From: Enterobacter asburiae
Lineage (GTDB): Bacteria > Pseudomonadota > Gammaproteobacteria > Enterobacterales > Enterobacteriaceae
DNA: 64,000 bases
Assembly (NCBI RefSeq): GCF_008080435.1
Contig: NZ_VRKN01000012.1
Coordinates: 35,853 to 99,852, forward strand
Reading direction: 5' to 3'
The notes under the pieces were generated by a model. That model was not told where the DNA came from. It made no database searches and was given only the letters and a program-made list of their open reading frames with translations. This document shows positions 44,459-53,358 of this stretch, piece by piece. Each line of letters opens with the position of its first letter. Position 1 is the first letter of the stretch. Position numbers and translations under genes: made by a program.

Positions 44459-44884
44459 ATGGCAAACCCGGAACACCTGGAAGAGCAACGCGAAGAGACG
44501 CGTCTGATTATTGAAGAACTGCTGGAAGACGGTAGCGATCCGGACGCGCTGTACACCATCGAGCACCATTTCTCTGCGGATGATTTCGACGCGCTGGAAA
44601 AACTGGCCGTGGAAGCCTTCAAGCTGGGTTACGAAGTGACCGAGCCGGAAGAGCTGGAAGTGGAAGAGGGCGACACCGTCATCTGCTGCGACATCCTGAG
44701 CGAAGGCGCGCTGAAGGCGGAGCTGATCGACGCGCAGGTCGAACAGCTGATGAACCTGGCCGAGAAGTTTGAAGTGGAATACGACGGCTGGGGAACCTAC
44801 TTCGAAGATCCGAACGGTGAAGACGGCGAAGAAGGCGACGACGAGGATTACGTCGACGAAGACGACGACGGCGTGCGTCACTAA
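44459..44884 (+). CDS. rraB: Ribonuclease E inhibitor RraB
   Basis: 141 residues, very acidic, with C-terminal Asp/Glu tail. Close to E. coli RraB (YjgD), which binds the C-terminal half of RNase E and alters mRNA decay. GAGG at 44449-44452 precedes the ATG. A terminator follows 9 bp after the stop. Confidence 0.95.
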   Translation: MANPEHLEEQREETRLIIEELLEDGSDPDALYTIEHHFSADDFDALEKLAVEAFKLGYEVTEPEELEVEEGDTVICCDILSEGALKAELIDAQVEQLMNLAEKFEVEYDGWGTYFEDPNGEDGEEGDDEDYVDEDDDGVRH

Positions 44885-44893
44885 GCGTTTCAG

Positions 44894-44918
44894 GCGGTGG
44901 CGCACGCCACCGCTTTTT
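44894..44918 (+). terminator. Intrinsic terminator after rraB
   Basis: GCGGTGGC-GCAC-GCCACCGC followed by TTTTT. Confidence 0.88.
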
Positions 44919-44930
44919 CAAGGCAGAACC

Positions 44931-45689
44931 ATGGATTACCCGCAGATACTCGCCCCCGTACTCAACTTCCTCCAGTGCCCGACCCCGCAAGCATGGATTG
45001 ATAAAGCCCGCGACCCGGCGAACCTGCCGCTGCTGCTCACTGACCACATGGTGTGCGAGCTCAAGGCCGCCCAGACCGCGCTGCTGCTGGTGCGTAAATA
45101 CGTCGCCGACGAAAGCGGTGCCGACGCGCTGCTCGACTGGCTCAAGCCCTACGAACAGTTCACCTTCCGCGACGGCCCAGAGCCGGACTTCATCGCCCTG
45201 CACAGGCAGATTGGCAAAAGCGTGATGCCCAAAACCGACGACCCGTGGGGCCAGGCGCTCATCGACAGCATGGTGCTGCTGATCAAAGAGGAGCTGCACC
45301 ATTTCTGGCAGGTGCGCGAGGCGATGCTGGCCCGCGATATTCCGTACGTCAAAATCACCGCCAGCCGCTACGCCAAAGGGATGCTGAAGGAAGTGCGCAC
45401 CCACGAACCGCTGACGCTGATCGACAAGCTCATCTGCGGTGCCTACATCGAAGCCCGCTCCTGCGAACGCTTCGCCGCGCTGGCCCCGTTCCTCGACGAC
45501 GACCTGCAGAAGTTCTATCTCTCGCTGCTGCGCTCGGAAGCACGCCATTATCAGGACTACCTGACGCTGGCCCAGCAGGTGAGCGACGACGATATCTCAC
45601 CGCGCATACAGCTTTTTGGCGAAATTGAAGCCACACTTATCTCGACACCGGACAACGAGTTTCGCTTCCACAGCGGCGTGCCGGTGTAA
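44931..45689 (+). CDS. miaE: tRNA 2-methylthio-N6-isopentenyladenosine hydroxylase
   Basis: 252 residues from MDYPQILAPVLNFL. A longer frame from 44769 overlaps rraB and lacks a ribosome site. Ferritin-like diiron ligands are seen in KEELHHF, EARSCERF and SEARHYQDY. It hydroxylates ms2i6A37 to ms2io6A37 in tRNAs with oxygen. Present in Salmonella at this position and missing from E. coli K-12. Confidence 0.92.
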   Translation: MDYPQILAPVLNFLQCPTPQAWIDKARDPANLPLLLTDHMVCELKAAQTALLLVRKYVADESGADALLDWLKPYEQFTFRDGPEPDFIALHRQIGKSVMPKTDDPWGQALIDSMVLLIKEELHHFWQVREAMLARDIPYVKITASRYAKGMLKEVRTHEPLTLIDKLICGAYIEARSCERFAALAPFLDDDLQKFYLSLLRSEARHYQDYLTLAQQVSDDDISPRIQLFGEIEATLISTPDNEFRFHSGVPV

Positions 45690-45719
45690 ACCGGCACAAC
45701 TCAAGGATAAGGATGCGAG

Positions 45720-46442
45720 ATGAATAAAACGTGGACCCGTACCGTGATGGTTGTTGTGGTGGCCGCCGCCGTGGCGTTCTGGGTGTTCTTCGACAGGCAG
45801 CGTGCTCCGGAACGGCAGATGGATACCGCCCTTAACGAAATGCCCGCCTGGCAGGTGATTAAGGAGCAGGAGCCCGCGCTGCATCAGCGTATCTTGGACC
45901 AGATGGCCGCCCTGCAAAAAGCGGGCGAGCCGGAGCAGCAGATTATCGACACCATCCAGCCGCAGATCCTGCATCTGCAGATGTCGCGCCTGCAAAACGC
46001 CCCGGACGCCAACGTGGTGAACTACATGACCATCAACATGGAGCAGACCGCCGCCATTCAGAAGGTGAGCGATGACGCCTGCTTCCGCTTCCTCTACCCG
46101 ACGGTGAAGGGCGGCGTGAACCCGATGCGCATGCTGGATAAAGACCTGATGGCGCGGCGCATGCAGGCCGACGCCGACATGATGCGCGCGGCCTACGGCA
46201 AAAACCGCCACACCGTGACCCCGGCCGAACGCGAGGCGGCTGTCGAGGATGTGCGACCGATTATGAAGGCACTTGCCGATAAGTACGGCGAGGACATCCA
46301 ACTGCTGCAGATGCCGGAGAAGGCGGCGGGCAAAGAGAAGCTCTCCTGCGATATGGTGCAGGAGATGTGGGCGAAGGTGCTGGCGCTGCCGGAGCAGAAG
46401 GCGGCGGGGGTGATTCGTCTGGCGGTGTCTGAGCTGGAGTGA
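45720..46442 (+). CDS. Membrane-anchored protein of unknown function
   Basis: 240 residues. One N-terminal membrane segment (TVMVVVVAAAVAFWVFF, about 8-25) with a basic start, followed by a mostly helical soluble part rich in Gln, Met and Glu, probably in the periplasm. Two cysteines (one in SDDACFRFL, one in LSCDMVQ) could form a disulphide. It begins 30 bp after miaE behind AAGGATAAGGA and may be co-transcribed. I do not recognise a family. Confidence 0.75.
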   Translation: MNKTWTRTVMVVVVAAAVAFWVFFDRQRAPERQMDTALNEMPAWQVIKEQEPALHQRILDQMAALQKAGEPEQQIIDTIQPQILHLQMSRLQNAPDANVVNYMTINMEQTAAIQKVSDDACFRFLYPTVKGGVNPMRMLDKDLMARRMQADADMMRAAYGKNRHTVTPAEREAAVEDVRPIMKALADKYGEDIQLLQMPEKAAGKEKLSCDMVQEMWAKVLALPEQKAAGVIRLAVSELE

Positions 46443-46493
46443 CGAAGGGCGCTGGTTTTTTGGGCACTTAGCGCGGGTTTAGCGCGTCGTCGC

Positions 46494-46521
46494 TTGCATG
46501 GCGGCGCGCGACAGGTATAAT
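46494..46521 (+). promoter_or_regulatory. leuX promoter
   Basis: TTGCAT (46494-46499), 16 bp, TATAAT (46516-46521), 27 bp before the tRNA, with a GC-rich stretch between -10 and start like a stringent discriminator. Confidence 0.75.
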
Positions 46522-46548
46522 CCACAACGTTTCCGCATCCCCTTCAGT

Positions 46549-46633
46549 GCCGAAGTGGCGAAATCGGTAGACGCAGTTGATTCAAAATCAACCGTAGAAA
46601 TACGTGCCGGTTCGAGTCCGGCCTTCGGCACCA
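46549..46633 (+). tRNA. leuX: tRNA-Leu(CAA)
   Basis: 85 nt including encoded CCA. Acceptor stem GCCGAAG/CTTCGGC, D-loop with GGTAGACGCAG, anticodon CAA at 46583-46585, a long variable arm as expected for leucine tRNA, and GGTTCGAGTCC T-arm. Same sequence as E. coli leuX. The 3' half is a well-known integration site, and an integrase gene follows. Confidence 0.97.
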
Positions 46634-46647
46634 TTAGTATGTAAATG

Positions 46648-46670
46648 GACCTCAACTGAGGTCTTTTTTT
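46648..46670 (+). terminator. leuX terminator
   Basis: GACCTC-AACT-GAGGTC followed by seven Ts. Confidence 0.88.
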
Positions 46671-46755
46671 ATGCCTAAAATCCAGTCCCCGCAAGGCTTT
46701 GCCCCGCTTTTCAGTCAACCGACATCAATCTGACTTACCCCACATCAACCTGCTT

Positions 46756-46807
46756 GTGAGTATACAACCGAGTATATATGCTGGTTCGATAATGCTTATA
46801 TACTCAC
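46756..46807. repeat. Inverted GAGTATA repeats upstream of the integrase
   Basis: GTGAGTATA (46756-46764) and its complement TATACTCAC (46799-46807), with a nested pair GAGTATATA (46770-46778) and TATATACTC (46797-46805). Spacing suggests arm-type integrase sites or an autoregulatory operator over the int promoter. Confidence 0.5.
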
Positions 46808-46832
46808 GGCAGCATATGGAAGGAATACCATC

Positions 46833-48119
46833 ATGGCCCTGACTGATACCAAGGTGCGCTCGGCAAAACCTGAAGCAAAGGAATACTCGCTCATCGATGG
46901 CGACGGCATGTTTTTGCTGATACACCCTAACGGCTCCAAATATTGGCGCTTTCGTTTCCGTTTTGGCGGTAAACAACACCTGATGGCATTTGGTATTTAC
47001 CCCGAAACCTCACTGGCTGGTGCTCGTCAAAAGAGGGAAGAGGCCAGGAGGCTTGTTGCTGCCGGTGTTGATCCTCGTGAGCATAAGCGTGCCGTAAAAG
47101 AAGAACAGGCTAAAGAGGTCATCACTTTTGAATCTGTTGCCAGAGACTGGCATGCCAGCAATCAAAAGTGGTCTGAGTCGCATAGTGGCCGTGTTCTTAA
47201 AAGCCTGGAAGATAATCTGTTCGATGCGATTGGTAAGCGTAATATCGCTGAGCTAAAAACCAGAGATTTACTTATTCCCATTAAAGCCGTGGAGATGTCT
47301 GGACGTCTTGAGGTGGCGGCACGACTACAACAGCGAACAACAGCAATTATGCGATTTGCCGTGCAAAGCGGTTTAATCGACTACAACCCTGCACAAGAGA
47401 TCGCTGGAGCGGTTGCTACAGCTAAACGTCAACATCGCGCTGCGCTAGAGCTTAATCGCATTCCTGAACTACTTCATCGTATTGACACATATAACGGCAG
47501 GCCACTAACACGCTTAGCTGTGGAGCTGACGTTGTTAGTCTTCATACGATCAAGTGAACTACGTTTTGCACGCTGGAAAGAAGTCGATTTTGAAAATGCA
47601 ATGTGGACGATTCCGGGAGAGCGTGAGCCTTTGGAGGGGGTGAAGCATTCACATAGAGGATCAAAAATGCGGACTCCTCATCTTGTTCCTTTATCTCTCC
47701 AGGCTTTGACCATTCTGGAGCAGATCAAAAGCATGAGTGGAAATCGTGAACTGATCTTCGTTGGCGATCATGATCCACGTAAACCAATGAGTGAGAACAC
47801 GGTCAACAAGGCGCTACGGGTGATGGGCTACGATACGAAGGTTGAGGTTTGCGGGCATGGTTTCAGGACTATGGCATGTAGTTCATTGATCGAATCGGGG
47901 TTGTGGTCGAAGGATGCGGTAGAGCGGCAGATGAGCCACCAGGAGCGTAGTTCTGTTCGGGCGGCTTATATCCATAAGGCGGAGCATCTTGCAGAACGCA
48001 AACTTATGCTGCAGTGGTGGGCAGATTATCTGGATGCAAATCGGAAGCAAGGAATCAGCCCGTTTGATTTTCACACGATCAATTCTCCAGGGAAATTAGC
48101 GGGCATTATCCCAAAGTAG
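46833..48119 (+). CDS. Tyrosine integrase of the leuX island
   Basis: 428 residues of the P4/CP4-57 class: DUF4102 arm-binding domain (about 1-90), core-binding domain, and catalytic domain with R244 (SSELR), H342-x2-R345 (HGFR), H369 and nucleophile Y379 (AAYIH). It should recombine at the 3' end of leuX. AAGGAA precedes the ATG by about 10 bp. The gene is intact. From here on the DNA is AT-richer and unlike the core chromosome. Confidence 0.93.
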   Translation: MALTDTKVRSAKPEAKEYSLIDGDGMFLLIHPNGSKYWRFRFRFGGKQHLMAFGIYPETSLAGARQKREEARRLVAAGVDPREHKRAVKEEQAKEVITFESVARDWHASNQKWSESHSGRVLKSLEDNLFDAIGKRNIAELKTRDLLIPIKAVEMSGRLEVAARLQQRTTAIMRFAVQSGLIDYNPAQEIAGAVATAKRQHRAALELNRIPELLHRIDTYNGRPLTRLAVELTLLVFIRSSELRFARWKEVDFENAMWTIPGEREPLEGVKHSHRGSKMRTPHLVPLSLQALTILEQIKSMSGNRELIFVGDHDPRKPMSENTVNKALRVMGYDTKVEVCGHGFRTMACSSLIESGLWSKDAVERQMSHQERSSVRAAYIHKAEHLAERKLMLQWWADYLDANRKQGISPFDFHTINSPGKLAGIIPK

Positions 48120-48300
48120 ACAGTATATTAAATAGATAGGTTCATATTCTATCTATTTTGAATTAAATTTCGCTTTTATAGATAAAGCCTCTGGGAATGG
48201 ATGTATAAAAATGCAAATAATCGAAATAGTATATTTTCTTATTTTTAATTAGTTATGTGAAATAAATTAATTATATTTCAATTGGTTAACGAGAGGGGAT

Positions 48301-49197
48301 ATGGGAAAGTATAAATTGGATTTATATGCTAATGCAATTGATAGTCTTAATGAGGCTTTGCTCAAGTATGAACTTGGACTCCGAGGTGAGGCCAGGGCCC
48401 ATAAATTTGTATTGCTCCATTTCTGCCATTTTATGGAGTTAACACTCAAAGCATATTTATGGGATAAAAATGAAAATTTAATTTATTCTAAGGTTTATAA
48501 AGAGATAAAAAAAGAAGCGAAAAAACGAGCGCTTGGGATTTTCAATACCTTCGAGCTATTGGAATCAGAATCATATGACTTTTCAAGAATAGTACAAAAT
48601 GTTGATGATCCTTATACAATTACAGTGGATGATGCAATTGAGTTTATTTATTCAGAAGGAGAGTTAGATGATGAATTGGTGCAAGATATTAAAGCTATAA
48701 AAAAAATAAGAAATAATATTGAACACTATGCATTTGAAATGGATACAAAGCAAATTAGATTAACTATTGGTAGATTAATGAGAGGATTTTATGAGTTTAC
48801 CGATTATGTTGGGCTAGGTGATCTTAATGATGCTGTGCATAAACAAAATATTAAAATTTTTGAAATGCTTGCTGATGAATATGAAAGTAAATTACAAGAA
48901 GCACATGCTGATGTGAGAGAAGCTCATTCAGAAGCGTTCAGAGGTGTTCGATTTAAGGAATATAATCTTGTAGATTGGAATTGCTATATTTGTGATTCTT
49001 GCGGAGAAGAAACTATGATACCAAACCATAACTCACCGACAGGTTATGAATGTACCCATTGTAGGGCTACGGAAAGTGGTAATATAGAGGTTGAATGCGA
49101 TGTGTGCTCAACAAGCTGGCCTAAGGACGAAATGGACTATTGGGATGGCGTTGGTAATCTATGCCCATGTTGTACAGATTTTGACTCTAAACCTTAG
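48301..49197 (+). CDS. HEPN-like protein with C-terminal zinc ribbons
   Basis: 298 residues, AT-rich gene. The N-terminal ~200 residues are helical and contain R137-x4-H142 (RNNIEH), the R-x4-6-H motif of HEPN ribonucleases. The C-terminal part has CxxC pairs at about C228/C231/C234, C251/C254, C266/C269 and C288/C291, forming one or two zinc ribbons. HEPN domains often act as RNA-cleaving effectors in defence and abortive infection. The role here is inferred. It lies alone between the integrase and the convergent nuclease operon. Confidence 0.6.
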   Translation: MGKYKLDLYANAIDSLNEALLKYELGLRGEARAHKFVLLHFCHFMELTLKAYLWDKNENLIYSKVYKEIKKEAKKRALGIFNTFELLESESYDFSRIVQNVDDPYTITVDDAIEFIYSEGELDDELVQDIKAIKKIRNNIEHYAFEMDTKQIRLTIGRLMRGFYEFTDYVGLGDLNDAVHKQNIKIFEMLADEYESKLQEAHADVREAHSEAFRGVRFKEYNLVDWNCYICDSCGEETMIPNHNSPTGYECTHCRATESGNIEVECDVCSTSWPKDEMDYWDGVGNLCPCCTDFDSKP

Positions 49198-49208
49198 TTT
49201 AAACGATG

Positions 49209-49228
49209 CGTGGGGAATCTTCCCCACG
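49209..49228. terminator. Perfect hairpin between convergent genes
   Basis: CGTGGGGAA-TC-TTCCCCACG, 11 bp after the HEPN-like gene and 66 bp after the HNH gene on the other strand. No T-run, so terminator function is uncertain. Confidence 0.5.
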
Positions 49229-49294
49229 TAATGAAATTAGTCATGTAAAATGTGCAGCAATAAAAACTAATTGTGTGAAAATAGAATATGCGAT

Positions 49295-50104
49295 CTATTC
49301 TAGATTTAATATATCTTTTACTTCGGGTAATTCTCTATGTGCTCTTAAATAAACAACGGCAGCGCGTGAGAATTTTTCAGTATCACGTACCATACGCTTA
49401 AGTTTCGCCTTTGCTCCTTGTATATCATCATTGTTCTTTATTTTTTTAATTTGTTCCTCTACTTCAATACGTAATCTATTCCGTGCTCTAACAATACGGG
49501 CTTCGTGTAAATGAAATATATCGATAGAATTTTCGACTTTTATTTTTTGCTCCGCAGTTGCTCCTGGCTTAGAAGTAGGAAGACCATCATTATCAAACCA
49601 AAGGAGCTTTTCATCATCTTGATTATATGGGTCAAGAAAATTAGGCCGTTCGTTACAAAGCTTATCATTGTCCTCAGGATTCGATGCTCGTTCATCTGGA
49701 TTTTCAAGAGGAAATCTACATGCTTTTCCCCCTTGAGTTTCTTCAAAATTTCTGCGGCTATTACAGAATGTACATGCACAGCGATAGTTATCCCAATCAA
49801 ATGCAAGCCACCAATAACCGTCATGTTCTTTATCATTCTCCACTTTATTTTTTGGTCTGAAGTGATCAATTGCCACGTCGGAACGGATTTCTTCAGATTC
49901 ACAATACCAGCACTTTTTCTTCAATGTATCGGGTAAAAGATCATAAAAATCACGCCAGACCTTACTGGAAGTAAGCCGTTTTAATATCTCTTTTCTTGAT
50001 TTTGCATCAGGAGCAGCGAGTATTTCAGCTTTAGCTTTTTCGGCCATTGTGTGCCAAGCTTGAGTTAAGCATTCTTCGATCTCTCCCTTACATATCCAGC
50101 GCAT
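49295..50104 (-). CDS. HNH endonuclease, PtuB/TIGR02646-like
   Basis: 269 residues. The HNH site has C65-x2-C68, D80-H81 (IDHFRPK), N106 and C111-x2-C114 followed by N115 (CTFCNSRRN), so metal-binding and catalytic residues are all present. It resembles the HNH partner PtuB of Septu and of retron Ec78. Its start overlaps the ATPase stop by 1 bp (TAATG), the fourth gene of the hsdM-hsdS-ATPase-HNH operon. It probably supplies the DNA-cutting activity. Confidence 0.85.
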   Translation of the reverse strand: MRWICKGEIEECLTQAWHTMAEKAKAEILAAPDAKSRKEILKRLTSSKVWRDFYDLLPDTLKKKCWYCESEEIRSDVAIDHFRPKNKVENDKEHDGYWWLAFDWDNYRCACTFCNSRRNFEETQGGKACRFPLENPDERASNPEDNDKLCNERPNFLDPYNQDDEKLLWFDNDGLPTSKPGATAEQKIKVENSIDIFHLHEARIVRARNRLRIEVEEQIKKIKNNDDIQGAKAKLKRMVRDTEKFSRAAVVYLRAHRELPEVKDILNLE

Positions 50105-51702
50105 TATGCTCCCTCCTCTGACGTAGGGTGATATTTTTTACGCAGAAATTCATGATAATCAGGGTCATCAGTCGCTAGATTGAAGCCTAGTTTTCCCAGT
50201 TCAGTATTTAGCCGGGTGAGATATTCTTCTTCATCTTCAGGTTGCTTACCCATTTCACGAACAAGTTGAACTTTTGATAAATTATCTTTTGCAGCCAAAT
50301 AATTTCTAGCGATTAGCTTTTGATTAGTGTCATCGTCAAGAGTTGTTAATAGGCCAAACATATCACTGCGCAAGATAAGATTGATACCCATTCCTCTAGG
50401 ACTTTCCTCTGGTTCGATTGCGTGGATCTGATACTTGCTATCTTTTTTCATAACTTGTATCTGCCCTTTTTGCAATTCTGCAATGGCTAGAGGATGATGA
50501 GTGACCATCAATAAGTGGCTAGTTTCATGATTGGGCACAAAGTCATGAAGAAATTTTAAATATTTCACCGCCCAAGAAGGATTTAAGTGAGTATCTGGCT
50601 CATCAAGTAAAAATAGAGAGTCTTTTCCACCCGTAAATTTAAGTAGGCCTAAAACGGTTAATAATTGCTGTTCGCCTTCACTGAGCTCTCGGAAGGTGAG
50701 TGGTTCTTCACTACTTGAAATTTTTACACGAATACTAACTTCGGAAATTATTTCAGATAGTAACGTACTCTCTAGCATTTTAAATAATTCATCGGCACTA
50801 AGATCTTTGGCAAATTTGCGTAGTGCATTTACGTCTGGTAAAAATAAATGAAAAAACTCGTTGCGGATGTTTTTTCCTGTTAATGATGTATCTTCGAGGC
50901 GCGTCACTTTTACTGGAGATAAGCTATGCTTAATTAATTCGTCTAAAAAACGACGCACAACGCCGTATGATCCCCAAAAAAGCTCTCCTTTTTCTTTGGC
51001 CCAACCAGGTTGTCTCATCACAAAATGAATACTGTCTAACTCTTCGATGCCTAAATGTTCGCGCAAAAAGTCTTTCTCAATACTATCATTTTCGTTCAAG
51101 AAAAAAGCTAGTAAAACGAATTGGCTGTGGAATGGCTTGGCGTAAAAAAGAGGGCGAATATCTCCTTTTAGATCCAGTTTGTCTTGAAGTAAACGTCTGT
51201 AAAAATCTGTTCGGTGTTTTTTAAAGTAGTTTTCCAGTCGATCACTGGGACCTGAGTAGTAGGCAAATACATACTTAGGCAAATAAGGTGCATTGCCATT
51301 TTTGTCACGCTTTAACTTTGAAAAAGGTATTGGCTGCTTCTTTGAATTTTCGTCAAATAAATCTGTCAGTTGATCACTTAATAGATTACGAATACTAACT
51401 TCATATTGCTTGGACAAAGCCCCTCGAGTTGGGTCGGCATCAATCGTTACTTCTAACCATCTATCGCTAGGTTGGTCTGACTTATGAGGCTGGCCAAGTC
51501 TGTAAACCAGTTCATAAGAAAAAAGTGGTGGTTCGCCCAAATCGATGTTGCGGAATATTGATACCAAAGCCTCCAGCACATTGGATTTTCCAGAACCGTT
51601 ACGACCTACAACAACAGTCATTAAGTGCTCTTCATCAAAATCCACTTGAACATCTTCAAGATTTTTAAAGCGCGTACGAATATGTAATTTATCGACTTTC
51701 AT
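50104..51702 (-). CDS. ABC/RecF-type AAA ATPase, PtuA-like
   Basis: 532 residues. Walker A GRNGSGKS at 33-40, ABC signature LSEGEQQ at 340-346, Walker B LFLLDEPD with D367-E368, and an H-loop in THHP (about 401-404). This is the SMC/RecF-like ATPase class used by Septu PtuA and OLD-like defence proteins. No TOPRIM or nuclease motif is visible in the C-terminal part, so cleavage is likely by the HNH partner. It starts 9 bp after the hsdS stop. Confidence 0.85.
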   Translation of the reverse strand: MKVDKLHIRTRFKNLEDVQVDFDEEHLMTVVVGRNGSGKSNVLEALVSIFRNIDLGEPPLFSYELVYRLGQPHKSDQPSDRWLEVTIDADPTRGALSKQYEVSIRNLLSDQLTDLFDENSKKQPIPFSKLKRDKNGNAPYLPKYVFAYYSGPSDRLENYFKKHRTDFYRRLLQDKLDLKGDIRPLFYAKPFHSQFVLLAFFLNENDSIEKDFLREHLGIEELDSIHFVMRQPGWAKEKGELFWGSYGVVRRFLDELIKHSLSPVKVTRLEDTSLTGKNIRNEFFHLFLPDVNALRKFAKDLSADELFKMLESTLLSEIISEVSIRVKISSSEEPLTFRELSEGEQQLLTVLGLLKFTGGKDSLFLLDEPDTHLNPSWAVKYLKFLHDFVPNHETSHLLMVTHHPLAIAELQKGQIQVMKKDSKYQIHAIEPEESPRGMGINLILRSDMFGLLTTLDDDTNQKLIARNYLAAKDNLSKVQLVREMGKQPEDEEEYLTRLNTELGKLGFNLATDDPDYHEFLRKKYHPTSEEGA

Positions 51703-51711
51703 TGGCTTTCC

Positions 51712-53358
51712 TTAGCTCTTTTTATTAATATCAGCCAGTGCAAACCAGTCTTGTCCGTCATCACTGCGTTCCAGTTTCAATATGGATTTTTCACGAATTA
51801 AGGATTCACGAATGTCCAAAAAGAACTTCTCTAACTCTTCAGTGGTACTGTCAATAGGGTAGCCAGCGGCAGTTAAAAGCTGTTGACCAGTAAGTGGACC
51901 AGCGACTTGTTTTAATGCTTCTACAACTGGGATAATTTGTTTTTTCATACGGCTCCCCACCTTTGTTTTAATTATCGTACTCTTTGTCTTTGGATGTTCT
52001 TTTATTATCTCGCGCTCTGACTTTATTTTTTTTAGCAGCGCTTGCGCACTATTCTTTCCAGCGATTAAGTCTGGGTTAGCTATCCGCCAATTAGTTGTAA
52101 GGTCACCACGAAAAGCTTTGGCTAAAATGGATTGTACGAGATTGTTAGCTCGATCTAATGCAATATTTGTTTTTTTTTCGATCGTATCAGCAAATATGAA
52201 AAGCTCTTCAACTCGCCGAACTATTTCTACCTGTTCTTTCAGGGAAGGAACGGGAATAGGATAGTTTCGAATATCCTTCATGTTTACTCTCGAAGCAGTA
52301 CTCCCAAGTGTTTTACTTCTAGCAATTGAGAGAATTTTTTCTGAGTTAAGAACAATTGTTAAATATTTTGAATTAACTTCACGCCCAGAACGAATGAGTA
52401 CCATACGTTGCCCTAAACATAGCTCAATCCCTGGAGGAATTTGGCAGGCAACTCCAACAGTTCCTTCTCTACTGTATAGGATATCCCCTTCAATTGGTTT
52501 TAGGCGACGAATGCGATCCTGATATATGGCCTCGCTGACGAAACCTTGCTCAGACAAATCTAAATAGAATGGGCTAAATGCAGTAGTTCTAACACAATAT
52601 TTCCCTTTCTCACTCCATTCAGGAGTTGAATGTGGGCAATCCACAATGTTAGCGGCGATATTCTCAAGTTTTTTTTCAACCCATTCTGGGCTTGTTTCTT
52701 TCTTCCATCCCTCAGTTAACCTCCCACTTACCGCTGAAACCAACACTGATTGGCGGAAGCGTTTTAGGATATTATGGATACGAATTAGGCTTGTTTTAGC
52801 ATTTTCAACCTGCGCCAGTAGAATATCGAGTTTATCAGCGATGATTTTTTGTTCTGCTAACGGGGGGAGAATGAAGGGCAATGTCTTAGCTGTCGAACCT
52901 GAGATCTCTTTAAACGTGGTACCTGTTCCCAAGTTTTCGGCTAACTCACGTATGCTTCGGAGAAAATAATAGGCATAGCTTGAATCAATTCCATTTGGGA
53001 GAATAAAGTTTTTAAAACCTTGATTTGTAGATATATTGTTTTTGGCGATAACTACGTATCCAATAGGCGCTCTACTACTGAATAATATGCTTCCTGCGGG
53101 AATTAATTTGGCTGAGCTGGATTCATAACCAGTTTGAGTAAGGTCTCTAGCTCCGTGACTAATATATTTCGCTGTATAACCACTTAGGTCGGCTGGAGTT
53201 AGCCAAGCAATCCCTTTAGCAGGTTCAGCAAAGTTATCTGGATTATTGGCTTTGGGTGTTCCACCAGATACAACATCAGAAATTGCACCTATAGAAGTAA
53301 TAAGCCAATCATCAGGTAAACTCTCTCGCTCACGAAAATGATGTGAGTTTGTCATCAA
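51712..53358 (-). CDS. hsdS: Type I specificity subunit HsdS with C-terminal extension
   Basis: 548 residues, longer than the usual 400-460. First target-recognition domain about 15-165, conserved helix about 166-215 (PPLAEQKIIADKLD), second TRD about 226-375, second helix about 376-420 (PSLKEQVEIVRRVEELF). Residues about 421-548 are an extra charged segment and a winged-helix-like domain. It sets the DNA sequence recognised by HsdM. It overlaps the hsdM stop by 4 bp. Confidence 0.9.
   Translation of the reverse strand: MMTNSHHFRERESLPDDWLITSIGAISDVVSGGTPKANNPDNFAEPAKGIAWLTPADLSGYTAKYISHGARDLTQTGYESSSAKLIPAGSILFSSRAPIGYVVIAKNNISTNQGFKNFILPNGIDSSYAYYFLRSIRELAENLGTGTTFKEISGSTAKTLPFILPPLAEQKIIADKLDILLAQVENAKTSLIRIHNILKRFRQSVLVSAVSGRLTEGWKKETSPEWVEKKLENIAANIVDCPHSTPEWSEKGKYCVRTTAFSPFYLDLSEQGFVSEAIYQDRIRRLKPIEGDILYSREGTVGVACQIPPGIELCLGQRMVLIRSGREVNSKYLTIVLNSEKILSIARSKTLGSTASRVNMKDIRNYPIPVPSLKEQVEIVRRVEELFIFADTIEKKTNIALDRANNLVQSILAKAFRGDLTTNWRIANPDLIAGKNSAQALLKKIKSEREIIKEHPKTKSTIIKTKVGSRMKKQIIPVVEALKQVAGPLTGQQLLTAAGYPIDSTTEELEKFFLDIRESLIREKSILKLERSDDGQDWFALADINKKS

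Noticed and set aside
50104..51702. OLD-family nuclease of a Gabija system
   Set aside because: No TOPRIM motif is visible after the ATPase, and the partner is an HNH enzyme, not a UvrD-like helicase.
49295..51702. Retron Ec78-type system
   Set aside because: No reverse transcriptase gene or ncRNA-like region adjoins the ATPase-HNH pair. The upstream partner genes are hsdS and hsdM.
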